In this document: in pieces, positions 44,201-52,236 of the stretch
How positions within the stretch are numbered: the stretch's first letter is position 1
How the letters are laid out: every line of letters begins with the position of its first letter
Assembly (NCBI RefSeq): GCF_042684485.1
Contig: NZ_JBHULM010000011.1
Location: forward strand, 682,001 to 746,000
Source of the DNA: Oceanihabitans gracilariae
Lineage (GTDB): Bacteria; Bacteroidota; Bacteroidia; Flavobacteriales; Flavobacteriaceae
Direction of reading: 5' to 3'
Length of the DNA stretch: 64,000 nt
Position numbers and translations under genes: made by a program
The notes under the pieces: model-generated
Seen by the model: only the letters and a program-made list of their open reading frames with translations
Databases searched by the model: none
Told to the model about the DNA's origin: nothing

Positions 44201-44421
44201 TTAATGATGATTTAATTAATAAAATAGGGTTAAGTTCAGTAAGAGCTTATGTTGCTGCAACAAACCTATTATACGTATGGGCAGATGACTATACTTCATA
44301 CAACCCTGAAGGTGTAACTACTTCTGGTAGTGATTATTTAGGACCTACAACTTATGGATCTCAATTTGGTGTAAGCCCAGTTGTTAGAAGTTTCACTTTT
44401 GGTTTAAATATTAATTTTTAA
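41224..44421 (+). CDS. susC: SusC/RagA TonB-dependent outer membrane transporter
   Basis: A 1065-residue outer-membrane transporter. Signal peptide to about residue 21 (FSAFAQ), then a CarboxypepD_reg-like domain (NGLVVDANDNMPL, about 25-105), the SusC signature DEVVVVGYGT, the plug (GVLIQNQDGSPG, IEILKDAASAAIYG) and the 22-strand barrel up to the terminal aromatic residue of LNINF. It imports oligoalginates with the SusD partner 12 bases downstream, energised by TonB. Preceded by the GntR-type operator. Confidence 0.95.
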   Translation: MNLKSKLALFAVLFLCFSAFAQDKLIINGLVVDANDNMPLPSVNVIIVGTSTGTSTDFDGNYQIEVSKGDVIQFSYIGYVSQTVVIENQSTIDISLAEDANNLDEVVVVGYGTRKKSHLTGSVSSVGGEDVAAVQATRVDEALAGKLPGVLIQNQDGSPGAAPKIQIRAASSISGESSPLIVVDGFPISGGLETVNPNDIESLEILKDAASAAIYGSRGANGVILVTTKKGKTGKARFSYNTYTSFSSKYRKNIIKNASEFASEARSEIAAGNWQGTVDNVDPAFLEYRLSAYENAPGAVSPEEWLFRDGNTTSHDFSMSGGTDDVNYFASIGYQNSKGVIITEGFERLNARLNVDAKLGEKFKTGISFNGFTSERDILGHDMRDLLRAYPISPIYHTAESIAFVQQLDAQAQALGLDAFDSGYRGSGYEASSIYDLEPGMAAQDWHYGRSNNGIGGSGDAGPAAKLDNTDRWEKTYFGNVSSYLQYEIIDGLNVKTVLGGDLKDTRFYEHRLIGFDSRARTSQTYMDQTDLKVSSVLSETTLNFAKEIGKHDISAVAGMEFQNTKLVGVALDGVNVPDEPILNYGLFDPADITVTERDETRVRQSVFGRVNYAYDDRFLVSVSVRRDGDSRFGANKKYATFPAFSLGWNVNNESFLEDSEILSKLKLRFSYGSLGTASFLDSYDALSLLEPQATYYGTGYLIPENIANPDLTWQTNTETNYGIDLGVLNNRFTLGVDYYTSDIEDILINQSVSEVLGTPSIVLNSGDVRSSGWEFELNARVMNTDNFSWSFGANLSTVNTEITDLGGLSELPQAIYGTSGRGPVFRNYVGGGIGEMWGLETTGEVEMEYLADASQYVNNQSGASYVVDQQSPGEEGYGVIDNTRTVEDGGDLVKIGQNTPDFYWGMSHNFSYKSLDMSLQFQGSHGGEVYNIDPLYYGSQWGGRLTSSFDADDDGIADHNGQHYTDNRNQTDAMIQDASFVALKNITIGYTLNDDLINKIGLSSVRAYVAATNLLYVWADDYTSYNPEGVTTSGSDYLGPTTYGSQFGVSPVVRSFTFGLNINF

Positions 44422-44432
44422 AAAAAAATAAA

Positions 44433-45773
44433 ATGAAAAAAATATATATCATATTGGGGTCGTTGTTTTTCATGACTGCATGTTCTACAGATTTAGACCA
44501 AGCGCCATCAAATATTGCAAATTCAGATTCATTAACAGATTTTGAAGGTGTATTAAATGCAACATATTACTACCAACTAGGTACGGTTACACCAATGGCA
44601 GTAATGGGAGAATTTAGATCTGACAACGCGGTTATGGACGAATCTCCATTTACAGAGTTTGATGAGTATGACAATGGGTTAACTGCCATGGAAGATCAAT
44701 TTTTCGGACCTTTCTATACTGCTTTATACAAGTCTATATTAAGTGCTAATAACGTAATTGAAAATTCTACAAATGATACACATGTAGCAGAAGCAAAATT
44801 TTTAAGAGCTTTATCTTATTATAAATTAGTACAAGTTTTTGGTGATGTTACTATTAACTTATCTGCAACACCAGACTTAAATGATACATCTATTTTAGTA
44901 AGACAACCAGCTACAGATGTGTATAACAATGTAATTATTCCTGATTTAAATGATGCTATGGATGTTTTAGACACATCTATTACAGACGGAAGAGCTTCTT
45001 ATTACGCTGCTCAAGCTTTATTAGGTAAAACATACGCAGCAATGGGTAACTATGCTAGTGCAGAACCGCATTTAGCTGCTGTTGTAAACGGAGCTTCGGC
45101 TGCAGGAATTAGTTTAAAAACTAATTTTGATGACATTTTTGGAGCTGCTAATGAAGTAGAAAATTCTGAAATAATATTTTCAACGCAAATAGTAAGTTCT
45201 ATTGTAGATGAGTATTCTCCTGCTTCAGACTTCTGGAACTGGTTTGTTGGTGATGATCCAAAAGCAGATTATCCTGTAGACCAAGATTTAGTTGCTGCTT
45301 TTGATGCTAGTGATGCTTCTGGTGGTGGTACAGATTTAAGAAGAGCTGTAACACTTAGTGACGATGGTCTTACATGTATAAAATTCCCAAAAGAAGGTGG
45401 TCTTGGTGCTGAGCACGATTGGATAGAAATAAGATTAGCAGACATTATTCTGTTATATGCAGAAACATTAAATGAAAACAATGCTCCTGCAACTACAGTA
45501 TTACCTTTATTAGATGATATAAGAATAAGAGCAGGATTAGACGTTTTAGATCCTACAACAATCAACACAAAACCTTTAGTTAAACAAGCTATTCTTAACG
45601 AAAGAAGATTAGAACTTGCTTTTGAAGGACACAGATGGTTTGATTTAGTAAGAACAGGAACTGTTGATGCTGAAATGGGACAAACAATAAACCCTAATTA
45701 TCACATATTCCCTGTTCCAGTTTCAGAGATCCTTGCAACAGATGGAGTAATTACTCAAAATTCAGGTTACTAA
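44433..45773 (+). CDS. susD: SusD/RagB-type glycan-binding lipoprotein
   Basis: A 446-residue surface lipoprotein (lipobox MTAC, then STDLDQ). It has the SusD TPR-like helices: FLRALSYYKLVQVFGDV, the NERRLELAFEGHRWFDLVR block near the C-terminus and the IFPVPVSEI end. It caps SusC and binds alginate chains. Shorter than the 500-550 residues common in the family. Confidence 0.95.
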   Translation: MKKIYIILGSLFFMTACSTDLDQAPSNIANSDSLTDFEGVLNATYYYQLGTVTPMAVMGEFRSDNAVMDESPFTEFDEYDNGLTAMEDQFFGPFYTALYKSILSANNVIENSTNDTHVAEAKFLRALSYYKLVQVFGDVTINLSATPDLNDTSILVRQPATDVYNNVIIPDLNDAMDVLDTSITDGRASYYAAQALLGKTYAAMGNYASAEPHLAAVVNGASAAGISLKTNFDDIFGAANEVENSEIIFSTQIVSSIVDEYSPASDFWNWFVGDDPKADYPVDQDLVAAFDASDASGGGTDLRRAVTLSDDGLTCIKFPKEGGLGAEHDWIEIRLADIILLYAETLNENNAPATTVLPLLDDIRIRAGLDVLDPTTINTKPLVKQAILNERRLELAFEGHRWFDLVRTGTVDAEMGQTINPNYHIFPVPVSEILATDGVITQNSGY

Positions 45774-45783
45774 TATTTAATCT

Positions 45784-45835
45784 TTTCTTTCTTTGAGAGT
45801 TGTTGGGTTTGTACTCCTACTCTCAAAGAAAGAAA
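45784..45835 (+). repeat. 17-bp stem-loop after susD
   Basis: TTTCTTTCTTTGAGAGT and its exact inverse, with an 18-base loop, starting 11 bases after the susD stop. It has no T tail, so it is probably an mRNA 3' structure rather than a terminator. Confidence 0.7.
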
Positions 45836-45906
45836 TTAAATATAATAACACCTCTATTCTTCTAAATGTAGATTTAAAATAAAGGAAAAGAATAGAGTTA
45901 CAACTA

Positions 45907-45930
45907 AAGTGCTTAAAGTTTTAAGCACTT
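45907..45930 (+). repeat. 11-bp stem-loop
   Basis: AAGTGCTTAAA/TTTAAGCACTT with a two-base spacer. A possible operator or RNA hairpin in the region between susD and gntR. Confidence 0.55.
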
Positions 45931-46140
45931 CCTAAGAGAAAATACTAGATAGGTATGCTTAGGGTATAGATGAAGGTTTTAATAAAAAGTGCCTATATAT
46001 TGTCAACTTAAAAAAATAGAGAATCATTAACCTATTTTTTTAATAAGCTAAAAAGTCATTTTTATAAAAAATAGATATTATAATTTAGAAGTTATATATA
46101 AAAAATATTTTGATTAGTCTTTTTGTGATTTAGTTAAGCT

Positions 46141-46177
46141 TAAGGTCCTTAACAGACCTTAAAGTTTAGCTTTTTAC
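46141..46177 (+). terminator. Terminator-like hairpin before gntR
   Basis: TAAGGTC / GACCTTA with a seven-base loop, then AAGTTTAGC and a T run. It could end read-through from susCD and thereby separate the regulator and catabolic genes. Confidence 0.5.
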
Positions 46178-46246
46178 TAAAAATAAAACTGTTAAAGATT
46201 TTAGTATTTTTATCCAATAAAACTAATTGCAATCAAACATTAATTC

Positions 46247-46984
46247 ATGAAATTAAATATACATACAAGACCTGATAATTTTGATATCCAAAAACATATA
46301 ATAGCTAGTATTAAAGACCTTATTAATTTAAAAAATCTGGAACCTGGAGACAAACTACCAGCAGAAAGAGTTTTGTCTGAAAAATTTAAAGTGTCTAGAA
46401 GTAATGTAAGAGAGGCTATTCAAAAATTAGAATTATATGGCTTATTAAAATCAATTCCACAAAGCGGAACTTTTGTAGCAAACATAGGTGTTATTGCAAT
46501 GAATGGAATGATTGATGATATTTTAGGCCTTGGTGATCCTAGTTTTAAATCGTTAGTAGAAACAAGAATATTACTAGAATTAAAAACCGTTAGACTAGCT
46601 GCTATACGAAGAACAGAAGAAGACTTAGAAAAGATGAAAGCAACTTTAGATGCTTACAGCAAAAAAGTTTTAAATAAAGAAGATGCTGTTCAAGAAGACT
46701 TATTATTTCATTTAGCAATAGCTAAAGCCAGTGGTAATAGCACAATGAATACCTTTATGTTAATTATTACACCAGAAATTATAACCAATTTTAAAAAATA
46801 TCATTTCTGTGATACCTATGAAGGAAAACAAACCATTCAAGAACACGAAGATATTTACAATGCTATTAAAGATCAAAATCCGCAATTAGCAAAACAAAAA
46901 ATGAAGGAACATTTTAGCGAGTTATACCAATATTGCTATAATGTAAAAACAAATAAAAAACCAACCATAACAGATGAAAATTAA
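46247..46984 (+). CDS. FadR-type GntR regulator of alginate genes
   Basis: A 245-residue GntR protein: winged helix (about 10-80, LPAERVLSEKFKVSRSNVREA, then SGTFVANIG) and a helical FCD effector domain (about 95-235) with the usual metal-site acids and histidines. It is the only full-length sugar-type regulator in the locus and is a good candidate for the AusR-like repressor known from Zobellia, which responds to an alginate-degradation product. The operator copies at 28814, 35793 and 41011 contain the TGGT/ACCA half-sites this subfamily binds. The stop overlaps the start of the MFS gene by 11 bases. Confidence 0.88.
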   Translation: MKLNIHTRPDNFDIQKHIIASIKDLINLKNLEPGDKLPAERVLSEKFKVSRSNVREAIQKLELYGLLKSIPQSGTFVANIGVIAMNGMIDDILGLGDPSFKSLVETRILLELKTVRLAAIRRTEEDLEKMKATLDAYSKKVLNKEDAVQEDLLFHLAIAKASGNSTMNTFMLIITPEIITNFKKYHFCDTYEGKQTIQEHEDIYNAIKDQNPQLAKQKMKEHFSELYQYCYNVKTNKKPTITDEN

Positions 46985-48275
46985 AGGATTAAGATGGTGG
47001 GTTATAGGCTTAATTGCCTTAGCCACTGTAATCAATTATATTGATAGACAAGCGCTACCTGTTTTGTGGCCAGATATTGCAAAAGATTTATATCCAGACA
47101 AAACACCTGACGAAAGAAAAGGTATTTATGCTATTATATCTACAATATTTATATTTTCTTATGCTTTTGGTCAAGCAATCTTTGGTAAAATTTTCGATAA
47201 ACTAGGTACAAGAATTGGCTTTACTTTATCTATTGGTTTTTGGTCTATTGCCACAGCATTACACGCTTTTGCAAAAGGAGTTGTTAGTTTAAGTGTATTT
47301 CGTGCACTTCTAGGAGTTTCAGAAGCAGGTAACTGGCCTGGAGCTGCCAAAGGAAACGCTGAATGGTTTCCTACTAAAGAAAGAGCTTTTGCTCAAGGTT
47401 TATTTAATTCTGGTGCTGCTATTGGTGGTATTATAGCTTTTCCAACCATAGGATTATTATCTGTTTATTTCGATTGGAAATGGATTTTCATACTAGTAGG
47501 TATTACCGGTTTATTATGGCTTATTCCTTGGTGGATTATTGTAAAAAGACCACCTAATAAACACCCATGGATAACAGAAGAAGAACGTAAATACATTTTA
47601 ACAGGACAACAAAATCAAGATAAAGATGGTGATGGTGAATTTGATGAAGGTTACAACCCAGACACTAAAAAAATGCTTTCACATAAAGAAAGTTGGGGAG
47701 TTATCATTGCATCTGCTGCTTTAGACCCTATTTGGTGGTTATTTGTATTCTGGATTCCTATTTATTTAAATGAAGTATACGGAATGGATGTAAAATCTAT
47801 TGGGTTTTACGCTTGGGTTCCTTATGTTGGTGCTATGTTAGGTGCATGGTTTGGAGGACTTTTAGCGCAAAACCGTATTAAAGCAGGTTGGTCTGTAAAC
47901 AAAACACGTAAATTTATAATTACACTGGGTTGTTTAATTATGTTACCAACTTTACTTGCAATGGCTAATCCAGGAGGACCTGTAACCGCTGTACTATTTA
48001 TGGCAGTTATTTTATTTGGTTTTCAAACCGCTATAGGAAATGTACAAACATTACCAAGTGATTTATTTGGTGGAAAAACCGTAGGTACACTTTCTGGCTT
48101 TGCTGGTATGGCTGCTAAATTAGGAGCATTTGGTTTAACAGCTTTAGTTCCTATACTTACCTCAGGTGGTAATTATACTCCTGCATTTATAATTGGTGCT
48201 GCATTAGCAATAATTACAATGGCAAGCGTATGGTTTTTATGCCCAAAAATTGAACCTCTAAATAGTAAAAATTAA
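46974..48275 (+). CDS. MFS transporter, hexuronate/sugar-acid type
   Basis: A 433-residue permease with about 12 membrane helices of the anion-cation symporter (ExuT-like) group: NYIDRQALPVLWPDIAKDL in helix 1 and the GASEAGNWPG-like VSEAGNWPGAAKG. It probably imports mono-uronate, DEH or a related sugar acid across the inner membrane. The central cytoplasmic loop carries an unusual DKDGDGEFDEG segment that looks like a calcium-binding loop. Translationally coupled to gntR. Confidence 0.88.
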   Translation: MKIKGLRWWVIGLIALATVINYIDRQALPVLWPDIAKDLYPDKTPDERKGIYAIISTIFIFSYAFGQAIFGKIFDKLGTRIGFTLSIGFWSIATALHAFAKGVVSLSVFRALLGVSEAGNWPGAAKGNAEWFPTKERAFAQGLFNSGAAIGGIIAFPTIGLLSVYFDWKWIFILVGITGLLWLIPWWIIVKRPPNKHPWITEEERKYILTGQQNQDKDGDGEFDEGYNPDTKKMLSHKESWGVIIASAALDPIWWLFVFWIPIYLNEVYGMDVKSIGFYAWVPYVGAMLGAWFGGLLAQNRIKAGWSVNKTRKFIITLGCLIMLPTLLAMANPGGPVTAVLFMAVILFGFQTAIGNVQTLPSDLFGGKTVGTLSGFAGMAAKLGAFGLTALVPILTSGGNYTPAFIIGAALAIITMASVWFLCPKIEPLNSKN

Positions 48276-48299
48276 TATAAAAATAAAACATATATAAAA

Positions 48300-49064
48300 A
48301 TGAGCAAGAACAAAGGAAAAGTAGCTATAGTAACAGGAGCAACAGGTGGAATTGGTTTTTCAGTTGCCGAAAGATTAGGTCAAGATGGTTATACTGTAGT
48401 ATTAAACGGTATTGATGACGAAACTGGTGCTAAAAGATTAGAAGAACTTAAAGCACAAGGTATTGATGCTGAATATTACGGTTTTGACGTTACAAACGAA
48501 GAAGCTGTTACTTCTAACATCACTAAAATTGGTGAAAAATATGGTAGAATTGATGTACTTGTAAACAACGCAGGTGGTTTAGGTGGAAGATCTAGATTTG
48601 AAGAAATGACAACAGACTTTTACAGATCTGTAATGGCTTTAAACTTAGACTCTGTATTTTTTGCTTCTAGAGCAGCAATCCCATTTCTTAAAAAAGGAGA
48701 ACACCCTTCTATAATTAACTATACTTCTAATGCAGGATGGACTGCTGGTGGACCAGGAGCTGGAATCTACGGAACTTCTAAAGCTGGTGTACACGCAATC
48801 ACTAGAGCATTAGCAAAAGATTTAGCTGAATATGGTATTAGAGCAAATGCAGTATCTCCAGGAACAATCGATACTCCTTTTCACGCACAAATTAAAGCAA
48901 CAAAACCAGAAGTTTTCGCTTCATGGGCAAACAACATTATGTTAGGTAGATTAGGTCAACCAGAAGATGTTGCTGGTGTTGTTTCTTTCTTAGCAAGTAA
49001 AGATGCTTCTTTCATTACAGCAGAAACTATTCAAATTGGTGGTGGTCAAGCTTTAGGTATTTAA
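48300..49064 (+). CDS. SDR oxidoreductase, candidate DEH reductase (1)
   Basis: A 254-residue classical SDR: TGATGGIG cofactor motif, NNAGG, catalytic serine region NYTSNA and Y-x3-K in YGTSKAG. The pathway needs an enzyme that reduces DEH to 2-keto-3-deoxygluconate, and this SDR lies between the permease and KdgK. A hydroxyacid or uronate dehydrogenase role is possible. Starts 24 bases after the permease. Confidence 0.82.
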   Translation: MSKNKGKVAIVTGATGGIGFSVAERLGQDGYTVVLNGIDDETGAKRLEELKAQGIDAEYYGFDVTNEEAVTSNITKIGEKYGRIDVLVNNAGGLGGRSRFEEMTTDFYRSVMALNLDSVFFASRAAIPFLKKGEHPSIINYTSNAGWTAGGPGAGIYGTSKAGVHAITRALAKDLAEYGIRANAVSPGTIDTPFHAQIKATKPEVFASWANNIMLGRLGQPEDVAGVVSFLASKDASFITAETIQIGGGQALGI

Positions 49065-49094
49065 TCTTAACTTTATAAAAGTAAGAAAAACAAA

Positions 49095-49850
49095 ATGAGT
49101 AAATTTAAAGGAAAAGTAGCAGTAGTAACTGGTGGTTCTAGAGACATTGGTAGAGCAATATCTATCAAACTAGCTAAAGAAGGTGCTAAAGTGGTAGTAA
49201 ATTACAATAGCTCTGAAGCTGGTGCTAATGAAACTGTAAATGAAATTAAAGCATTAGGTGGAGAAGCTGTTGCTGTTAAAGCAGATGTTTCAAAACTAGC
49301 AGATATTAAAAACTTAAAAGAAAAAGCTATAGAAGCTTTTGGCGATAAAGTAGATATTTTAGTAAATAATGCTGGTGGCCTTTTCGCAAGAAAAACGCTG
49401 CAAGAACTTGATGAAGATTTTTACAACCTAGTTATGGATGTAAACTTCAAATCTACAGTTTTTATTACACAAGCTTTTGAAACATTAATGACAGAAGGAG
49501 CTTCTATTATCAACATTTCATCTCAAGCATCCAGAGATGGTGGTGGTGGTGGTTCTTCACTATACGCATCTTCAAAAGGAGCTGTAACTACTTTTACTAG
49601 AGCAATGGCAAAAGAGTTAGGACCAAAAGGTATAAGAGTAAATGCACTTTGTCCTGGTTTAATAGCAACAAAATTTCATGATGATTTTACTAAGGATGAA
49701 ATTAGAGTAAAAGTTGCTGGTTCTACACCTTTAAGAAGAGAAGGTAACGCATCAGAAATTGCAGATTTAGTAGCTTATTTAGCTTCTGATGAAGCATCGT
49801 TTATAACTGGTGTAAACTATGATATTAATGGAGGTTTAGCATTTAGCTAG
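49095..49850 (+). CDS. SDR oxidoreductase (2)
   Basis: A second, 251-residue SDR: TGGSRDIGRA, NNAGG, NISSQAS, YASSKGA and GVNYDINGG. The cofactor loop (NYNSSEAG after strand 2) has no acidic residue, which favours NADPH, whereas SDR-1 has GIDDETG (NADH-like). The two may thus do the same DEH step with different cofactors, or one may act on another uronate. The next gene is separated by a leader with a long stem. Confidence 0.82.
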   Translation: MSKFKGKVAVVTGGSRDIGRAISIKLAKEGAKVVVNYNSSEAGANETVNEIKALGGEAVAVKADVSKLADIKNLKEKAIEAFGDKVDILVNNAGGLFARKTLQELDEDFYNLVMDVNFKSTVFITQAFETLMTEGASIINISSQASRDGGGGGSSLYASSKGAVTTFTRAMAKELGPKGIRVNALCPGLIATKFHDDFTKDEIRVKVAGSTPLRREGNASEIADLVAYLASDEASFITGVNYDINGGLAFS

Positions 49851-49871
49851 ATTTTTCATTTTCAATTTAAT

Positions 49872-49950
49872 AAGCCAAGTGGTTTTATTTTAAACACATT
49901 ATCTATTTGTATAGAAAAAAGAGTTTCTAAAAAATAAAACTATTTGGCTT
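49872..49950 (+). repeat. 20-bp stem in the kdgK leader
   Basis: AAGCCAAGTGGTTTTATTTT (49872-49891) pairs fully with 49931-49950, counting two G-U pairs, around a 39-base loop. It lies 37 bases before kdgK. Likely an RNA structure, possibly processing or an attenuator. Confidence 0.65.
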
Positions 49951-49986
49951 TTAATAAAAATAAACAGTAGTAATTAAAATCAAGAA

Positions 49987-51009
49987 ATGAGTAAAATTGT
50001 CACATTCGGTGAAATTATGTTAAGACTCTCTACAGAGCGTCATTTAAGGTTTTCACAAGCTAAAAAATTTGCTGCCTCTTATGGTGGTGGAGAATTTAAC
50101 GTAGCAGTATCCCTAGCAAATTATGGTCTTCCTGTAGAATTTATCACTAGGTTACCAGAAAATGAAATAGGTGCTTGTGCACTTAAAGAGATGCGTAAAT
50201 TTAACGTAGAAAATAAAAACATAATTTATGGAGGTGATAGACTAGGTATTTATTACTTAGAAACAGGAGCTGGTACTCGTGGTAGTAATGTAGTGTATGA
50301 TAGAGCACATAGTTCTATGGCAACCATTCCTAAAGGAAGTATTGACTGGGAAACAGTTTTAAAAGATGCTACCTGGTTTCACTGGAGTGGTATTACTCCT
50401 GCAATTTCTCAATCTGCTGCAGATGAATGCTTAGAAGCTATTAAAGTAGCACATAAATTAGGAATTACTATTTCTTCCGATTTAAATTACCGATCAAAAT
50501 TATGGCAATATGGTAAAGAACCACAAGAAATTATGCCAGAACTTTTAAAATATAGTAATATAATTTTAGGAGATATTGATACCGCATTATTTATGTTAGG
50601 TAAAGATAAAGTTAGCCCTAATTATCAAAACGAAACCACATTACCTGTATTATACGATCAGATTTTTAAATCTTGTCCTAATTTACATACAGCTGCTACT
50701 ACACTTAGGTATTCGGTTAGTGCCTCGCACCAACGCATTGGTGGTATAATGTATGATGGTAAATCTATTTATACTGCAGATGTTAAAGAAGTAACTCCTG
50801 TTGTAGATAGAGTTGGTAGTGGTGATGCTTTTATGGGTGGTTTAATTTACGGTTTAGTAAATGATGCTGACAACAAACAAAGAGCTTTAAATATTGCAGT
50901 TGCTGCTTGCTGCCTTAAACACACCATTTCTGGTGATTATAATTTAATTTCACTTCAAGAAATTGAAAAATTATTAAGTGGTGATAATTCAGGAAAAGTT
51001 TCAAGATAA
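49987..51009 (+). CDS. kdgK: 2-keto-3-deoxygluconate kinase
   Basis: A 340-residue PfkB-family kinase: the N-terminal GEIMLRLSTERHLRF and YGGGEFNVAVSLA sugar site, and DRVGSGDAFMGG with the catalytic aspartate near residue 280. Phosphorylates KDG to KDPG. Ten bases before the aldolase gene. Confidence 0.93.
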   Translation: MSKIVTFGEIMLRLSTERHLRFSQAKKFAASYGGGEFNVAVSLANYGLPVEFITRLPENEIGACALKEMRKFNVENKNIIYGGDRLGIYYLETGAGTRGSNVVYDRAHSSMATIPKGSIDWETVLKDATWFHWSGITPAISQSAADECLEAIKVAHKLGITISSDLNYRSKLWQYGKEPQEIMPELLKYSNIILGDIDTALFMLGKDKVSPNYQNETTLPVLYDQIFKSCPNLHTAATTLRYSVSASHQRIGGIMYDGKSIYTADVKEVTPVVDRVGSGDAFMGGLIYGLVNDADNKQRALNIAVAACCLKHTISGDYNLISLQEIEKLLSGDNSGKVSR

Positions 51010-51019
51010 AAAAAACAAA

Positions 51020-51688
51020 ATGGCTAAATATTCAAGAATAGAAGTTGCAACAGTAATGCAAGAAACAGGGTTAGTACCTTTGTTTTATAATGACGATATA
51101 GAAGTAAGTAAAAAAATAATTAAAGCTTGTTATGATGGTGGCGCAAGACTATTAGAGTTTACAAGCAGAGGAGATTTTGCTTTTGAAGTATTTGCAGAAT
51201 TAAATAAATATGTATTAGCAGAATTACCAGGAATGATTATGGGTGTTGGCTCTATTACAGATGCTGCTGCTGCTTCACTATACATGCAATTAGGTGCAAA
51301 CTTTATTGTAACACCTGTTTTAAGAGAAGATATTGCAATTGTGTGTAACCGAAGAAAAGTTTTATGGTCTCCTGGTTGTGCAACGCTTACAGAAATAGCC
51401 AAAGCAGAAGAGTTAGGTTGTGAGATAGTAAAATTATTTCCAGGTAACGCATACAACCCAAGCTATGTAAAAGCCATTAAAGGTCCTTGTCAATGGACAA
51501 GTATTATGCCTACAGGTGGTGTAGCACCTACTCAAGAAAGCTTAGAATCTTGGTTTAATGCAGGTGTTACCTGCGTTGGTATTGGCTCTAAACTTATTGC
51601 TAAAGATGCTAATGGTAACTATGACTTTGATAAAATAAAAACACTTACTAAAACTTCTATAGACATCATACAAAAGCTAAAAAAATAA
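51020..51688 (+). CDS. kdgA: KDPG aldolase
   Basis: A 222-residue class I aldolase: Schiff-base lysine in IVKLFPG, the LEFTSRGD loop and MPTGGV phosphate site. It splits KDPG into pyruvate and glyceraldehyde-3-phosphate, finishing the alginate path. I start at ATG 51020; a GTG upstream in the kdgK gene would add 14 unlikely residues. Confidence 0.94.
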   Translation: MAKYSRIEVATVMQETGLVPLFYNDDIEVSKKIIKACYDGGARLLEFTSRGDFAFEVFAELNKYVLAELPGMIMGVGSITDAAAASLYMQLGANFIVTPVLREDIAIVCNRRKVLWSPGCATLTEIAKAEELGCEIVKLFPGNAYNPSYVKAIKGPCQWTSIMPTGGVAPTQESLESWFNAGVTCVGIGSKLIAKDANGNYDFDKIKTLTKTSIDIIQKLKK

Positions 51689-51694
51689 CCGTTA

Positions 51695-52222
51695 ATGTAT
51701 CAACCTACAATAACACTTAAATGTATCTCAGATATTTCTGGTTTTTCTGTTTCTACAGTTTCAAAAGCATTAAATGATAAGAGTGACATTAGTTCTAAAA
51801 CTAGAGAAATAATTAAAAATATTGCTCAAGAACACAACTATGTTCCTAATTACACTGCTTTATCTTTAAGAAAACAAAGAACAAAAACACTAGCTATTAT
51901 AGTTCCAGAAATAGCTGATTCTTATTATGGTTGTATTGTTTCTAAAATACAGAAATTTTCTTTTAAATACGGTTACAGGCTTCTTGTATTTCAAAGCTTT
52001 TCTTCCAAATTACAAGAAGAACATTGCTTAAAAAATATTAATGATGGTAGTGTAGATGCTGCTATCATCATTTCAAAACATAAAAAAGAAAACACCGCTA
52101 GTTTCATTAATAACCCATTACCAATAGATTATATTGAAATTTCTAATCTAAAAAGTAGAAAAGAACTTAAAGAAGAAGTAATTTTGAGCTTTAAAAAATC
52201 TCTAAATCGCTTAATTAGTTAG
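51695..52222 (+). CDS. Half-length LacI-family regulator
   Basis: A 175-residue protein with a complete LacI headpiece (SDISGFSVSTVSKALNDKSDISSKTREII, ...HNYVPNYTALSLR) and only the first lobe of the sugar-binding domain (LAIIVPEIADSYYG ...). Full members have about 340 residues. It ends with a proper stop and the next gene begins 14 bases later, so nothing is left of the missing half. It may act as a DNA-binding protein without ligand control, or be a decayed regulator. Confidence 0.8.
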   Translation: MYQPTITLKCISDISGFSVSTVSKALNDKSDISSKTREIIKNIAQEHNYVPNYTALSLRKQRTKTLAIIVPEIADSYYGCIVSKIQKFSFKYGYRLLVFQSFSSKLQEEHCLKNINDGSVDAAIIISKHKKENTASFINNPLPIDYIEISNLKSRKELKEEVILSFKKSLNRLIS

Positions 52223-52236
52223 CGCCACTAAAATAT

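Larger units (their letters stand above)
45774..46246 (+). other. 473-base intergenic region before gntR
   Basis: No gene. Three stem-loops: a 17-bp perfect stem at 45784-45835, an 11-bp stem at 45907-45930, and a TAAGGTC/GACCTTA hairpin at 46141-46161 with a T run. No TTGGT-type operator was found here. Confidence 0.75.

Noticed and set aside
45784..45835. Intrinsic terminator after susD
   Set aside because: The stem is perfect, but the 3' side is purine-rich and no T run follows, so I list it as a stem-loop only.
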